64,000 nucleotides of DNA from Myxococcus qinghaiensis (lineage in GTDB: Bacteria > Myxococcota > Myxococcia > Myxococcales > Myxococcaceae): contig NZ_JAKCFA010000004.1 in assembly GCF_024198215.1 (NCBI RefSeq), positions 310,001-374,000 of the forward strand. The letters run 5' to 3'. Each line of letters opens with the position of its first letter. The stretch's first letter is position 1. Positions 45,805 through 54,467 of the stretch are shown here, in pieces. The translations under genes and the position numbers were made by a program. The notes below the pieces were generated by a model. That model was given only the letters and a program-made list of their open reading frames with translations. It made no database searches and was not told where the DNA came from.

Positions 45805-47193
45805 GTGTTGGATTTCAGCAAGGCGGGGTGGCTCACTCCGCTCCTCAATGAAGCGGTCGCCGCTCACATGGGCACGCCCGCTTCGGAGGAGACCGCCTTG
45901 CCGCTGGGCTCGGGCCGCGCTCGGGCCCGGGCGTACCTGCGGCGCACCCTTCGCGCCAGTGGGCTTTTGTACGGCACTCCGGCGGACCCTCCCGCGTCCC
46001 TGGAGGTGGGGCCGGACACGGAGTTCCAGGCCCAGGCGCTGGAGGACCAGCTCTTCCACGCGGTGCTGCGGACGCTGGCGACGCTGGCGCTGGAACTGGC
46101 GCGGCAGGTGGGCGCGCCGACCGGGCCTCGGGGCGAGCAGCTCCTGGTCCTCTTCTCGGTGCTATCGGGGGAGCTGGAGCTGGCGTCGACGCTGGCCGAG
46201 CAGCTCGCGGCGGGCAAGCCGGTGACGAAGCGGCAGACGGCGAAGGTGGAGGCGGCGCTGCGCAAGCGCGAGCCCACGCTGGCTGGGGACCCGGTGTATG
46301 GGTTGGTGTTGCACAACGGCGCGCAGTACGCGGATGCGCAGTTGTTCTGTCGGCAGGCCATCGACTACTTCGCCAGCGGGCGGCTGTTGAAGGAGCAGGT
46401 GCGGCGGCGCTCGGACTTCGCGGCGAAGCAGAAGGCGCTGCTGGTGGATGTGCTGACGGGGCTGGCGTGCGTGGACCGGCAGCCGGGCACTCCCGCGCGG
46501 CGGGCCATCCTCAAGCAGGTGGAGGACCTGAGGCTGCCGGCGGCGATGGCGTCCGAGCTGAAGGTGGCGGTGAAGCAGTCTTTCGAGCGACGGCGCTCCG
46601 TGCGGGACGTGGTGCGCCAGGTGCGCAGCGTGGACATGCGGCACTTCCTGCTGGAGCAGACGCTGCTGGCGGCGCTGGTGGACGGGCGGCGCACGCGGCG
46701 CGAGCGGGCCTTCATCGACGAGCTGGCGGACGCGCTGCATGTGCCGAAGGAGGAGCTGCGGCGGCTGGAGCTGGAGATGGCGGAGTTCTACGCGCGCCAC
46801 CGCTCCATCGTCGACGTGTTCACCGTGAGGGACGCGGCGAGCGCCATGGGCGACGACATGGTCGCCGGCATGCAGGAGACGCTGGAGAAGAACTTCTACC
46901 GGCTGATGCAGGAGGTCCGCGAGACGGGCGACCTGGCGGTGCTGGTGACGAAGCTGGCGCGGCGGCAGAAGCTCACGGAGGACGAGCGGCACCGCATGCG
47001 CGCGCAGCTCATCGACGTGGCCAAGGCGATTCCGGCGCTCGCCATCTTCGCGGCGCCTGGGGGATTCCTGTTGCTGGCCGCGCTCGCCAAGGTGTTGCCG
47101 TTCAGCCTGCTGCCCAGCTCGTTCCAGGATGAGGCGCCCGCGCCGTTCCCGGACGACGCGGAGGACTACGGGCCGGAGCGCGAGGCGGGGTAG
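45805..47193 (+). CDS. LETM1-related protein with a TerB-like domain
   Basis: 462 residues from a GTG at 45805. The first 240 residues are helical with no membrane segment. The middle (about 270-345) resembles TerB-type helical domains (LLEQTLLAALVDGRRTRRERAFIDELADALHVPKEELRRLE). The last 80 residues contain LARRQKLTEDERHRMRAQL followed by IPALAIFAAPGGFLLLAAL and KVLPFSLLPSSF, which is the LETM1-like hydrophobic ending. LETM1 proteins handle cation transport in mitochondria; bacterial relatives have been linked to biofilm formation. The function here is uncertain. It stands alone, convergent with the SUKH gene. Confidence 0.75.
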   Translation: MLDFSKAGWLTPLLNEAVAAHMGTPASEETALPLGSGRARARAYLRRTLRASGLLYGTPADPPASLEVGPDTEFQAQALEDQLFHAVLRTLATLALELARQVGAPTGPRGEQLLVLFSVLSGELELASTLAEQLAAGKPVTKRQTAKVEAALRKREPTLAGDPVYGLVLHNGAQYADAQLFCRQAIDYFASGRLLKEQVRRRSDFAAKQKALLVDVLTGLACVDRQPGTPARRAILKQVEDLRLPAAMASELKVAVKQSFERRRSVRDVVRQVRSVDMRHFLLEQTLLAALVDGRRTRRERAFIDELADALHVPKEELRRLELEMAEFYARHRSIVDVFTVRDAASAMGDDMVAGMQETLEKNFYRLMQEVRETGDLAVLVTKLARRQKLTEDERHRMRAQLIDVAKAIPALAIFAAPGGFLLLAALAKVLPFSLLPSSFQDEAPAPFPDDAEDYGPEREAG

Positions 47194-47226
47194 GGGACAA
47201 CGCAAGACATGGGCTTGGCCTCTACG

Positions 47227-47712
47227 TCAGTGCTCCGCGCCTTTCTCCGGCATCCGCCGACAGAGAACATCATCGTCGTCGTTGATGTACCCCAGCAGGA
47301 ACTCCTCCAGGGTCCCCAGCGGAAATCGGGGATCGTCGCCGTTCCTGGTGCCCAAGACGAGGGACACGTATCCCCTCCAAGGCCCTGAAACCCACAGCGC
47401 GTACCACCACGATTGATGAAGGTAGTCGGCGAAGATGACCGACGCCTCCGTGGCGTTGCAGCCGTACCCGGCGTCCCGCAGCACGTCGGCGGTCGCGCGA
47501 AGTTCCTCGGGCAACCAGAAACGAAACCCCCGGGAATCAGAATCCGTTGGAAGCCCGGCGATGCGGAGGAACGCCTCGTATTCTTCCGGGAGGACTCCAG
47601 GAAGGGACCGCCAGGCGTCCACGAGCTCCTTCATCACGACTGGCTGGACGTCCATGTACCGCTTCAGCCAGTGCTGCCGAACCTGCGTCGCGATATCCGT
47701 TATCTCGGCCAT
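47227..47712 (-). CDS. SMI1/KNR4 (SUKH) family protein
   Basis: 161 residues. The SUKH fold is suggested by LPGVLPEEYEAFLRIAGLP near residue 40, the aromatic FRFWLPEELR and YLHQSWWYALWVSG, and the C-terminal FPLGTLEEFLLGYINDDDDV. SUKH proteins are common immunity proteins in polymorphic toxin systems. Here no toxin or secretion gene is adjacent: a LETM1-like gene precedes it and an AraC regulator follows. It may be a lone immunity gene protecting against kin toxins, or a housekeeping member. Its GC3 is clearly lower than that of its neighbours, which hints at horizontal transfer. Confidence 0.78.
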   Translation of the reverse strand: MAEITDIATQVRQHWLKRYMDVQPVVMKELVDAWRSLPGVLPEEYEAFLRIAGLPTDSDSRGFRFWLPEELRATADVLRDAGYGCNATEASVIFADYLHQSWWYALWVSGPWRGYVSLVLGTRNGDDPRFPLGTLEEFLLGYINDDDDVLCRRMPEKGAEH

Positions 47713-47813
47713 GGCTCACCAATCCATCAACCGCACCCTGGGCAGCAGTTGAGCGTTCCTCGACATCGAACATCCTTCCATGACATCGGGGGTGTCCACG
47801 GAAGAGAGGGACT

Positions 47814-48749
47814 CTAGCCCTCACGCGCCTTGCGCCGGTACTCGCCGGGAGGGACTCCCATCTCCCGTCGGAAAGCCCGATTGAAGGCGAACTCGGACTC
47901 GTAACCCACGCGGCCCGCGATGGCCGCGAGCCCGTCCTGTCCTTCACGCAACGCGTGCGCGGCCTCCTGCATCCGAAGCCGCGTGAGGTACTCATGAGGC
48001 GCCACGCCCACCTCGCTCGCGAAGCGCCGCGCGAGCGTCGCCCTGGAGGTCCCCGAGCGCCGCGCCAGCTCGCTCACGGTCCAACTCCGCCCCGGCTCCG
48101 CGTGCATCCAGCCCAGGGCGCTGGCGAGCGTCCGGTCACCGAGCGCCCCCAACCAGCCCGCTCCACCCGGTGGCTGCGCGTCCGCCCAGGCACGAAGCAC
48201 CTGCACCAGGAGGATGTCGAGCAACCGGGAGATGATGACCGAGGCGCCCCTCTCCCCCCGCTCGTACTCCCGTTCGAGCAGCGACACCGTGGGCAACAGT
48301 GCACGCGCGTCCTCGGAAGCTCCCCGCAGGTGGACCCGCTCGGGAAGCAGCCGCAACACGGGATGCGCCCCCGGCTCGTCGAACGCGAAGAAGCCACAGA
48401 GCACCCGCGACTCCACACCGGCTCCGCCCAGTACATACGAGGAGGCCCCTTCCCCACGTGTCGCCAGCCACTCCTCCACCTTCATCTTGGGACTGCGGGG
48501 CGAGTCCGCCACGGCATGCCCGTCGCCGCGCGGTAGCAGCACGACATCACCAGGTCCCAGCGCGACGGCGTCCCGGCCCTGCGTGAGGTGACATGCGCCC
48601 GCGATGACCATGTGCACGGTCGCCGTGGCCGTGGGAGCAAAGCGCAGCCCCCAGGGAGCCCGCGCCACGGTGCGGCAGTAGAGCTGCCCTCGCAGACGGG
48701 TTCGCTCGAGAATCTGCCCCAGCAGGTCGGAAGCATGCGAGAGGTCCAT
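47814..48749 (-). CDS. AraC-family transcriptional regulator with cupin sensor
   Basis: 311 residues from the ATG at 48749. The N-terminal half is a cupin-type ligand domain (VHMVIAGACHLTQGRD, LGPGDVVLLPRGDGHAV). The C-terminal 100 residues hold two helix-turn-helix motifs: WTVSELARRSGTSRATLARR and LAAIAGRVGYESEFAFNRAF, the latter with the AraC signature through PPGEYR. It diverges from the DUF4267 membrane protein gene and probably regulates it. A TAGCGT box is 7 bases upstream of the ATG, suggesting a leaderless message. The inducer is unknown. Confidence 0.93.
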   Translation of the reverse strand: MDLSHASDLLGQILERTRLRGQLYCRTVARAPWGLRFAPTATATVHMVIAGACHLTQGRDAVALGPGDVVLLPRGDGHAVADSPRSPKMKVEEWLATRGEGASSYVLGGAGVESRVLCGFFAFDEPGAHPVLRLLPERVHLRGASEDARALLPTVSLLEREYERGERGASVIISRLLDILLVQVLRAWADAQPPGGAGWLGALGDRTLASALGWMHAEPGRSWTVSELARRSGTSRATLARRFASEVGVAPHEYLTRLRMQEAAHALREGQDGLAAIAGRVGYESEFAFNRAFRREMGVPPGEYRRKAREG

Positions 48750-48863
48750 GCCCTCGACGCTAGCAGCGGGCTGTCCCCAGCGCTCGCGCCCTGAGCGTTT
48801 CAGACAAAAGGTTGAGCCATCCGTGAATGGCGACTCCGAGGCCAGCACGGCACATTCCAAGCC

Positions 48864-49313
48864 ATGAACGACACCCGCGCTTCAGCTGGAGGCCTCATGA
48901 ACCCGAACCCAACGCAGTTGCCCTGGAAGCTCAACTCCCCGACGGCCTTGTTCACCTTGCTGCTGGGCGCCTTCATGCTGTTCCTCAGCCTCCGGGCCGC
49001 GCTGGACCCGATAAGCGCGGCCCGGGGCTTCGGTCTGCCCGACTCCGGGAGCGAGGTCATCCCCTGGCTGTACGTCAAGGCAGGCAGGGACCTCGGCCTG
49101 GCACTGGCGATGTTCGCCCTGGTCGCCATCCGACAGCGACAGGCCGCGGGCGTCTTCGTCCTCGCCTGCATGGTGATGCCTACCGTGGACGCGCTGACCG
49201 TATTGCATGGCGGCGCCTCGCTCGCCTTCGCGCTCGCGGTCCACGGAAGCGCGGTGGTCTACGGAGCCGTGCTGGGCACCGCGCTGCTGCGCCCCAAGCA
49301 GGTCACCTCTTGA
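48864..49313 (+). CDS. DUF4267 family membrane protein
   Basis: 149 residues, about four transmembrane helices (ALFTLLLGAFMLFLSLRAAL, LGLALAMFALVAIRQ, GVFVLACMVMPTVDALTVL, VHGSAVVYGAVLGTALL). It fits the small DUF4267 family of unknown function. An ATG at 48897 with GGAGG upstream is an alternative start that would remove 11 polar residues. It diverges from the AraC regulator with 114 bases between, so it is the likely target of that regulator. A hairpin follows, shared with the convergent cysteine-rich peptide gene. Confidence 0.82.
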   Translation: MNDTRASAGGLMNPNPTQLPWKLNSPTALFTLLLGAFMLFLSLRAALDPISAARGFGLPDSGSEVIPWLYVKAGRDLGLALAMFALVAIRQRQAAGVFVLACMVMPTVDALTVLHGGASLAFALAVHGSAVVYGAVLGTALLRPKQVTS

Positions 49314-49320
49314 TTCAACA

Positions 49321-49347
49321 CCAGGGCGCGCGGTGATGACGCCCTGG
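49321..49347. terminator. Hairpin between the convergent DUF4267 and cysteine-rich peptide genes
   Basis: CCAGGGCG - 11 bases - CGCCCTGG, a perfect 8-bp stem in the 60-base convergent gap, followed by CTTCGG on the plus strand. Confidence 0.5.
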
Positions 49348-49373
49348 CTTCGGCCTCCGTGCCCGGCAGTGGG

Positions 49374-49577
49374 CTAGAAGTCGATGGTGCAGATGCACAT
49401 CCCGTTGAAGCAGGTGCCGGTGGCTCCCGTCAGGCTGCATTGGTGCTGGCACAAGCTCCTGCTGCAGATGCCCGGGAGGGTCGGTCCCGCGGACTCAGCC
49501 GACAGCGGGCTGGCTCCCACGGTGAAGCCTCCGCCCAGTCCCACCATCAGTGCAGCGCTCATCATGATTCGACGCAT
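49374..49577 (-). CDS. Secreted six-cysteine peptide with a CS-alpha-beta defensin-like cysteine pattern
   Basis: 67 residues from the ATG at 49577 (GGGAGG just upstream; an ATG four codons earlier is possible). A signal peptide covers about 1-22 or 1-27. The mature 40-45 residues hold all six cysteines, at 38, 43, 47, 56, 61 and 63: spacing C-x4-C-x3-C-x8-C-x4-C-x1-C. CQHQC gives the helix C-x3-C, GTC the Gly-x-Cys and CIC the final C-x-C of CS-alpha-beta defensins. A defensin-like peptide has been reported from the myxobacterium Anaeromyxobacter. An EGF-like or other disulfide-rich fold is possible. No export or immunity gene is obvious beside it. Confidence 0.72.
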   Translation of the reverse strand: MRRIMMSAALMVGLGGGFTVGASPLSAESAGPTLPGICSRSLCQHQCSLTGATGTCFNGMCICTIDF

Positions 49578-49887
49578 GTTGCCTCCCATGCGCGGAAGGT
49601 TCCGCGCGGGAGTGCTACCCGGGCGTCCAGGAACTCATTTCCAGCCGAATACAGGCGGTCCGGGATGTTTGTCTTTTGATGTCATCCCTCGCGCTCGGGA
49701 ATGGTTGTCACGAGCCGATGGGAACGGCCGTTCACCTTGCTGTTGCCTGGGACATGCCGAGCGCCTGTTCGCCGGCCTGCCTCGAAACCAGCGGTGAGGG
49801 TGCTGCCAGAAGCGCGGACGGGTCCCAGCTTTACCCGGCGGACCTGGGCCCTGGCGGTGGCCTGCCATGTCCGTGGGAGGCGTGTCG
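49578..49887. other. 310-base intergenic region between the cysteine-rich peptide and the divergent hydrolase
   Basis: Contains the promoters of both divergent genes. A lower-GC stretch at about 49663-49690 is the most likely place. I see no strong palindrome, RNA gene or credible ORF in it. Confidence 0.5.
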
Positions 49888-50598
49888 ATGCGCGTGCATC
49901 AGCGTGACGTGGAGGTAGCCGTGGGCGGACGCCTGCTCTCGGGCAAGCTCGTCGTCCCTGAGCGAGCAGCCGGGCTCGTCATCCTCGCGGGAGACGAGGA
50001 GATGCCACGAGCCGAGGCCACAGGAGGCGGACTGCACAGCGCCCTGCATGCGGCCGGACTGGCCACGCTGTGGCTGGAGCTGCGCACCGCCGACGAGGAG
50101 ATGGCCGAGGACTGGACGCTGCGCGAGGGCTCTCACGTGGAGCTCATCGCCCATCGGCTGGAGGTGGCTCGCGACTGGCTCCAGCGAGATGAGAGCCTCT
50201 CGTTGCTTCCCGTGGGCTACCTCGGCACGGGCCTGGGGGCGGCCGCCGTGCTCGTGGCCGCCGCGCATCAGCCCGGTGGCGCGCAGGCCGTGGTGACGCT
50301 GGGGGGACGGCCCGACAAGGCCGGTGCGCTCCTCGCGGATGTGCGGGTGCCCACGTTGCTCATCGGCGCGGGCGATGACGCGGACCGGGTGGCGCTCGTC
50401 CGGAGCGTGTTCGACAGACTTCCCGCCGAGACACGCAAGGGGCTCCAGCTCCTCGACGGCGCCTCGCGAGGCTTCCCCGAGCCGGGGCCGCTCGCCGCCG
50501 CCTGGCGACTGGCCACGGCGTGGCTCTCCGACTGCTTCCGCGCCGCCGCGGGCCCTGGAGTCCTGGAGTGGACGGGCGAGCAGGACGGCGCCATGTGA
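49888..50598 (+). CDS. Alpha/beta-hydrolase-like protein lacking the catalytic serine and histidine
   Basis: 236 residues from the ATG at 49888, which has GGGAGG 6-11 bases upstream; ATG 49867 has none. The sequence follows the dienelactone-hydrolase/phosphoribosyltransferase-associated hydrolase pattern: LVILAGDEEMPRAEATGGGL, LLPVGYLGTGLGAAAVLVAA, AVVTLGGRPDKAG and VPTLLIGAGDDADRVAL. The usual nucleophile elbow G-A-S-T-G is G-T-G-L-G here, so Ser is Gly. The usual G-A-T-H near the end is G-A-S-R (LLDGASRGFPEPGPL), so His is gone too. It keeps the acidic residue. It precedes the FUSC exporter by 21 bases, so a binding or regulatory role is more likely than catalysis. Confidence 0.8.
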   Translation: MRVHQRDVEVAVGGRLLSGKLVVPERAAGLVILAGDEEMPRAEATGGGLHSALHAAGLATLWLELRTADEEMAEDWTLREGSHVELIAHRLEVARDWLQRDESLSLLPVGYLGTGLGAAAVLVAAAHQPGGAQAVVTLGGRPDKAGALLADVRVPTLLIGAGDDADRVALVRSVFDRLPAETRKGLQLLDGASRGFPEPGPLAAAWRLATAWLSDCFRAAAGPGVLEWTGEQDGAM

Positions 50599-50619
50599 CA
50601 TGGAGACCTCCTTCGCTCC

Positions 50620-52743
50620 ATGAACTCGCTCAGGCGTCACGTCGAGTCGTTCGTCCGACTGGAGCCCGCGCGCCCCGCGGTGGGAGCGGGCCTCCGCGCC
50701 GCGCTCGCGGTCGGCGTCCCCATGGTGGTCGCCGCGACGCAGCACCTGCCCGCCGCGACGTGGGTGGGCATGGCGGCTCTCTTCGTCACGCTCGTGGACC
50801 GGGGCGGCCCCTACCGCGACAGGGCCGTCGCCATGGGCGCCATGACGCTGCTGGGCGCGGTGATGGGGTTGGTCTCCGCGCTGCACCTGCCGTCGTGGGC
50901 CGCCGTGCTGCTCACGTTCTGCTGGGTGACGGCCTGCGGCTTCGCGCGCTCGTATGGAGACACGCCGGGGTTGATGGGCGTGGTGCTCGCCAACTACACG
51001 GTGGTGTCGCTGGCGCTGCCCGCGCAGGACTTCGTCGCCGCGTTGTCGCGCTCCGGGTTGTTCATCCTGGGTGGCCTGTGGGCGATGATGCTGGCTCTGG
51101 TGTTGTGGCCGCTGCGGCCCTATCGCCCCGCGCGCTTCGCCATCGCCCGCTGTTATCGCGAGCTGGCGAGTCGCGCGGAGGAAGTGGGGAAGTGGCCGCT
51201 CGAAGGGCCCACCGCGCCGCCCAACCTGGTGGAGGTCGTCGACTGGGAGTCTCGCGTGCGCCAGTCGCTGGAGGAGGCTCGCGGCGTGCTGGCGTCCACC
51301 CGTCGCGGGCGAGCCGGGGAGAGCGACCGGGGTGAGCACCTGCTGGTGCTGCTGGAGGGCGTGGACGCGGTGCTCGCGCTGCTGGTGGCGCTGCCGGAGA
51401 CGCTGGAGGTGTCGCCTCGCGAGACGCGCTACCACGCCCTGCGCGCGGAGGTGCAGCGCGCGCTCTCGGAGCATGCGCGAGACTTGCGTCACATCGCGCG
51501 GGCCCTGGAGCAGGAGAAGGGCGAGTCGGAGCCCTCCACGTGGAGCGCCGAGCGTGTGAAACGAGCCCTGGCGGCGCAGGTGGCCGAGGGGGGACTGCCT
51601 GACGCGGCTCGCGCGGCGTACTCGCATGCGGAGGCGTTGCTGGTCCGGTTGCGCGAGTACACCGAGGCGCTGCTGGAGGTGGCCAACCATCTGGAGGACG
51701 GTCGCCCCGTCGAGTCGGACCTGCCCATGGGGCCGCATCCCGCCTCGCAGCGGGACCGCCCGTTGCTGGAGCCGGTGCGGGACAACCTGGGGACGGACTC
51801 CGTCATCTTCCGCCATGCGCTGCGACTGGGTGTCACCGCCGCGATTGCCACCGCGCTCGTGCAGGGGCTGGGGTTGGACCATGGCTACTGGGTCATCATC
51901 ACCGTCATCGTCGTGCTCCAGCCCTATTCAGGGATGACGTTCCAGCGCGGGTTGCAGCGTGCCGGCGGGACGTTGCTGGGGAGCGCGCTGGCGGCGGGGC
52001 TCGTCGCGCTCGTCAGGGACCCGGCCGTGTTGCTGGTGGCCATCATGGTGTTCTTCGCGGTGGCCATCGCCGTGAAGCCGCTGAGCCTCTCGTTCTTCCA
52101 GGTGCTGCTCGCGCCCGCGCTGGTGCTGCTGGCGGAGATTCAGACGGGGGACTGGGAGCTGGCGGGCGTGCGCATCGCCAACACGATGATTGGCGGTGCC
52201 ATCGCGCTCGTGGGGGCGCGGCTCTTGTGGCCCAGTCCCGAGCACGTGCGTTTTCCGGAGGAGGTGGCCAATGCGCTGCGCGCCGACCGGGCGTACCTGC
52301 TGAGCGTGGCGTCGGCGGGCTCGGACGCGGAGCCGGAGGTGCGTGAGGCCCGGCGCAAGCTGGGCTTGCAATTGCTCTCCGCGGAGGCGTCGTTCCAGCG
52401 ACTGCTCACCGAGTACCGGGGTTCATCGCGGCAGCTCGAACCGGCGATGGCGATGCTCACGTATGCGCGCCGCTTTGGCGCCGCCGTGACAGCGCTGGCC
52501 GCGAGCCGCCAGTGGCATGGCCGACAGGACCTGGCACCCGTCGCGAGCTACGCGGGGAACGTGCTGGAGGACCTGGCGCTCGCGGTGGAGCACCGCCGCG
52601 TACCGTCACCGCTGCCCAAGTCCGTGGCGACGCTGCAGGAGGACACGGACGCGCTGTCGCGCACCCAGCTTGACCGGGTGGTGCGCCAGCTCACCGTGCT
52701 CCATCACGCCACGGTGCGCGCGGCGCCCCAGTTGTCTCCGTGA
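50620..52743 (+). CDS. FUSC-family membrane protein (aromatic acid exporter-like)
   Basis: 707 residues. Two membrane blocks flank a soluble helical middle: N-terminal helices (LRAALAVGVPMVVAATQHLP to about 160) and a C-terminal block (about 400-540) with the FUSC signature VTAAIATALVQGLGLDHGYW, VIITVIVVLQPYSGMTFQRG and AGGTLLGSALAAGLVALV. A coiled-coil cytoplasmic tail follows. This is the YccS/AaeB group of pumps thought to export p-hydroxybenzoic acid and similar compounds or contribute to envelope stress tolerance. It starts 21 bases after the hydrolase-like gene, so the two form an operon. Substrate unknown. Confidence 0.87.
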   Translation: MNSLRRHVESFVRLEPARPAVGAGLRAALAVGVPMVVAATQHLPAATWVGMAALFVTLVDRGGPYRDRAVAMGAMTLLGAVMGLVSALHLPSWAAVLLTFCWVTACGFARSYGDTPGLMGVVLANYTVVSLALPAQDFVAALSRSGLFILGGLWAMMLALVLWPLRPYRPARFAIARCYRELASRAEEVGKWPLEGPTAPPNLVEVVDWESRVRQSLEEARGVLASTRRGRAGESDRGEHLLVLLEGVDAVLALLVALPETLEVSPRETRYHALRAEVQRALSEHARDLRHIARALEQEKGESEPSTWSAERVKRALAAQVAEGGLPDAARAAYSHAEALLVRLREYTEALLEVANHLEDGRPVESDLPMGPHPASQRDRPLLEPVRDNLGTDSVIFRHALRLGVTAAIATALVQGLGLDHGYWVIITVIVVLQPYSGMTFQRGLQRAGGTLLGSALAAGLVALVRDPAVLLVAIMVFFAVAIAVKPLSLSFFQVLLAPALVLLAEIQTGDWELAGVRIANTMIGGAIALVGARLLWPSPEHVRFPEEVANALRADRAYLLSVASAGSDAEPEVREARRKLGLQLLSAEASFQRLLTEYRGSSRQLEPAMAMLTYARRFGAAVTALAASRQWHGRQDLAPVASYAGNVLEDLALAVEHRRVPSPLPKSVATLQEDTDALSRTQLDRVVRQLTVLHHATVRAAPQLSP

Positions 52744-52767
52744 GGCACCGCTCCTGCTACGCGCGGC

Positions 52768-54363
52768 TCAGGTGCGCTCGATGCGCATCAGCAGACGACG
52801 GAGGTCTTCGTTGACGCTGGCGAGCTGGGTGACGCCCTGCTCGTCCTGAAGCTGCTTGCGCAGCGTGGGCAGCGCGGTGTCGCGGACCTTCTTCGCCGCG
52901 TCCTGCGAGCCGTCCAGCAGCCACCCCGTCGCGAGGATGAAGGCCAGCCGCACCTCCGTGTCGCGCTCCCCGAGCTTCGCCGCGAGCGCAGGCACATGCT
53001 CACCCGTGCCCGTGCGGCCCACTTCCAGCGCCGCGCGCTCCAGCATCGGCTTGTTCGCCTTGTCCATGCGCTTCACCCAGCAGCCCGCGTCGCCCGCGCA
53101 CGCCTGGCCCGCCTCCAGCAACGCCGCGTGTCCCGTCACGGTGTCCGCGCGCTTCTTGCCCAGCGCCGCCGCGTCCTCGCAGCCTTCCTCGCCCGTCGCC
53201 TTGCAGTCCGCCGCCGTGCGCGCGGGCTCGGCCGCGGCAAGCTTCTGGAGCAGCGGCTGCTCGCGCGCGTCACCCAGCATGGCCAGGCCCTTCACCGCGA
53301 TTTCACGCGAGTACCAGTCCCCGGTGCCCGCCGCCTTCTCCAGCGCGGGCAGCGCGTCGCGTCCACCCAGGCGCACCAGCGCGCGCACGTACGCGTCACG
53401 CACCGTCGGGTCCGTCTCCAGCACCAGCGTGGACAGCGGCTTCACCGCCTCCGGCGCCCGCAGTCGTCCCAGCGCGTCCGCCGCCTGCATCCGCACCAGC
53501 GACTGAATCTGCACGTCCGAGTGAGAGAAGGTCAGCAGCTTGAGCAGCGGCTCCACCGCGCGCTTCTCGCGCAGGTCGCCCAGCACCGTCGCCGCCTTCA
53601 TGGGGTAGCTGGCCGGGTTGACGCCGTTCGTCTTCGCCCAGGCGAGCAGCTCCGAGTCGCGCCCCTCCAACGCCGGCAGCAGCGCATCCGCAGCGGGCTG
53701 GCCCAGCTGGTACAGCGCGAAGCTGCTCTCCACGTAGAAGGACTTGCCCTTGCGCTCCTTCGTCAGCATCCGGATGAGCGCGGGCGCCGCGCGGCCGTCA
53801 CCGATGTGGCCCAGCGCCTCGATGGCCTTCTTGTTGAGGAAGGGCTCCACGCCCTCGTCCGTGGCCAGCGCGATGAGCGGCTCCACCGCCTCCTTCGCCT
53901 TCATCGCCCCGAGTACTTGGATGGCCTCGATGCGCGCGTAGGTGTCCTTCGCGCGCAGCAGAGGTACCAGCGCGGGCACCGCGCGGACGTCGCCAATCGT
54001 GCCGAGCGCCGTCACCATCGCCTTGTTGGCCAGCTGCGCGGACATGTCTCCCGCCGCCGGGTCGATGGCCGCGGACAGCGGCTCCACCGACGAGGCGTGG
54101 TGCACGTCGCCAATCGCCCGGGCCAGCGCCGCCTTCACCTCCGGCTTGCGCTCCTGTCCCAGCGCCTCGTGCAGCATGGGCAGGAACGACTCGTTCACCT
54201 TCGTCTTCGTGCGCATCGCCTCGATGAGCCGGACCCGGTCCTCGGCGCGCCGCGTCTGTTGCAGCGTCCCCTGCCAGTACTCGGGCGTGTTGGGGTCCGA
54301 CTTGCACCCGGTGAGACAGAGGATTGCTGCGGCAACACACCACGCTGCGATGGGGCGGCTCAT
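52768..54363 (-). CDS. HEAT-repeat lipoprotein
   Basis: 531 residues. A lipoprotein signal peptide ends at Cys20 (LCLTGC); the next residue is Lys. From about 60 to 500 the protein consists of HEAT-like repeats of 30-35 residues, with repeated Ala/Leu pairs, e.g. AIGDVHHASSVEPLSAAI, ALGTIGDVRAVPALVPLL, VLGAMKAKEAVEPLIALA, ALGHIGDGRAAPALIRML and ALGRLRAPEAVKPLSTLV. An insertion with three or four cysteines lies near 385-430. Such solenoids are scaffolds for protein complexes. Convergent with the FUSC gene, and divergent from the next gene. The partner is unknown. Confidence 0.85.
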   Translation of the reverse strand: MSRPIAAWCVAAAILCLTGCKSDPNTPEYWQGTLQQTRRAEDRVRLIEAMRTKTKVNESFLPMLHEALGQERKPEVKAALARAIGDVHHASSVEPLSAAIDPAAGDMSAQLANKAMVTALGTIGDVRAVPALVPLLRAKDTYARIEAIQVLGAMKAKEAVEPLIALATDEGVEPFLNKKAIEALGHIGDGRAAPALIRMLTKERKGKSFYVESSFALYQLGQPAADALLPALEGRDSELLAWAKTNGVNPASYPMKAATVLGDLREKRAVEPLLKLLTFSHSDVQIQSLVRMQAADALGRLRAPEAVKPLSTLVLETDPTVRDAYVRALVRLGGRDALPALEKAAGTGDWYSREIAVKGLAMLGDAREQPLLQKLAAAEPARTAADCKATGEEGCEDAAALGKKRADTVTGHAALLEAGQACAGDAGCWVKRMDKANKPMLERAALEVGRTGTGEHVPALAAKLGERDTEVRLAFILATGWLLDGSQDAAKKVRDTALPTLRKQLQDEQGVTQLASVNEDLRRLLMRIERT

Positions 54364-54467
54364 GCAGGCTCCTGGACATCTGCGGGGTTGTCCTGACCTC
54401 CGTCGTAAACCTCCTGTCACGAAGGAAGCAAATCGCCCAGGTCACCTGGGGTACGCTGGTCAACGAC

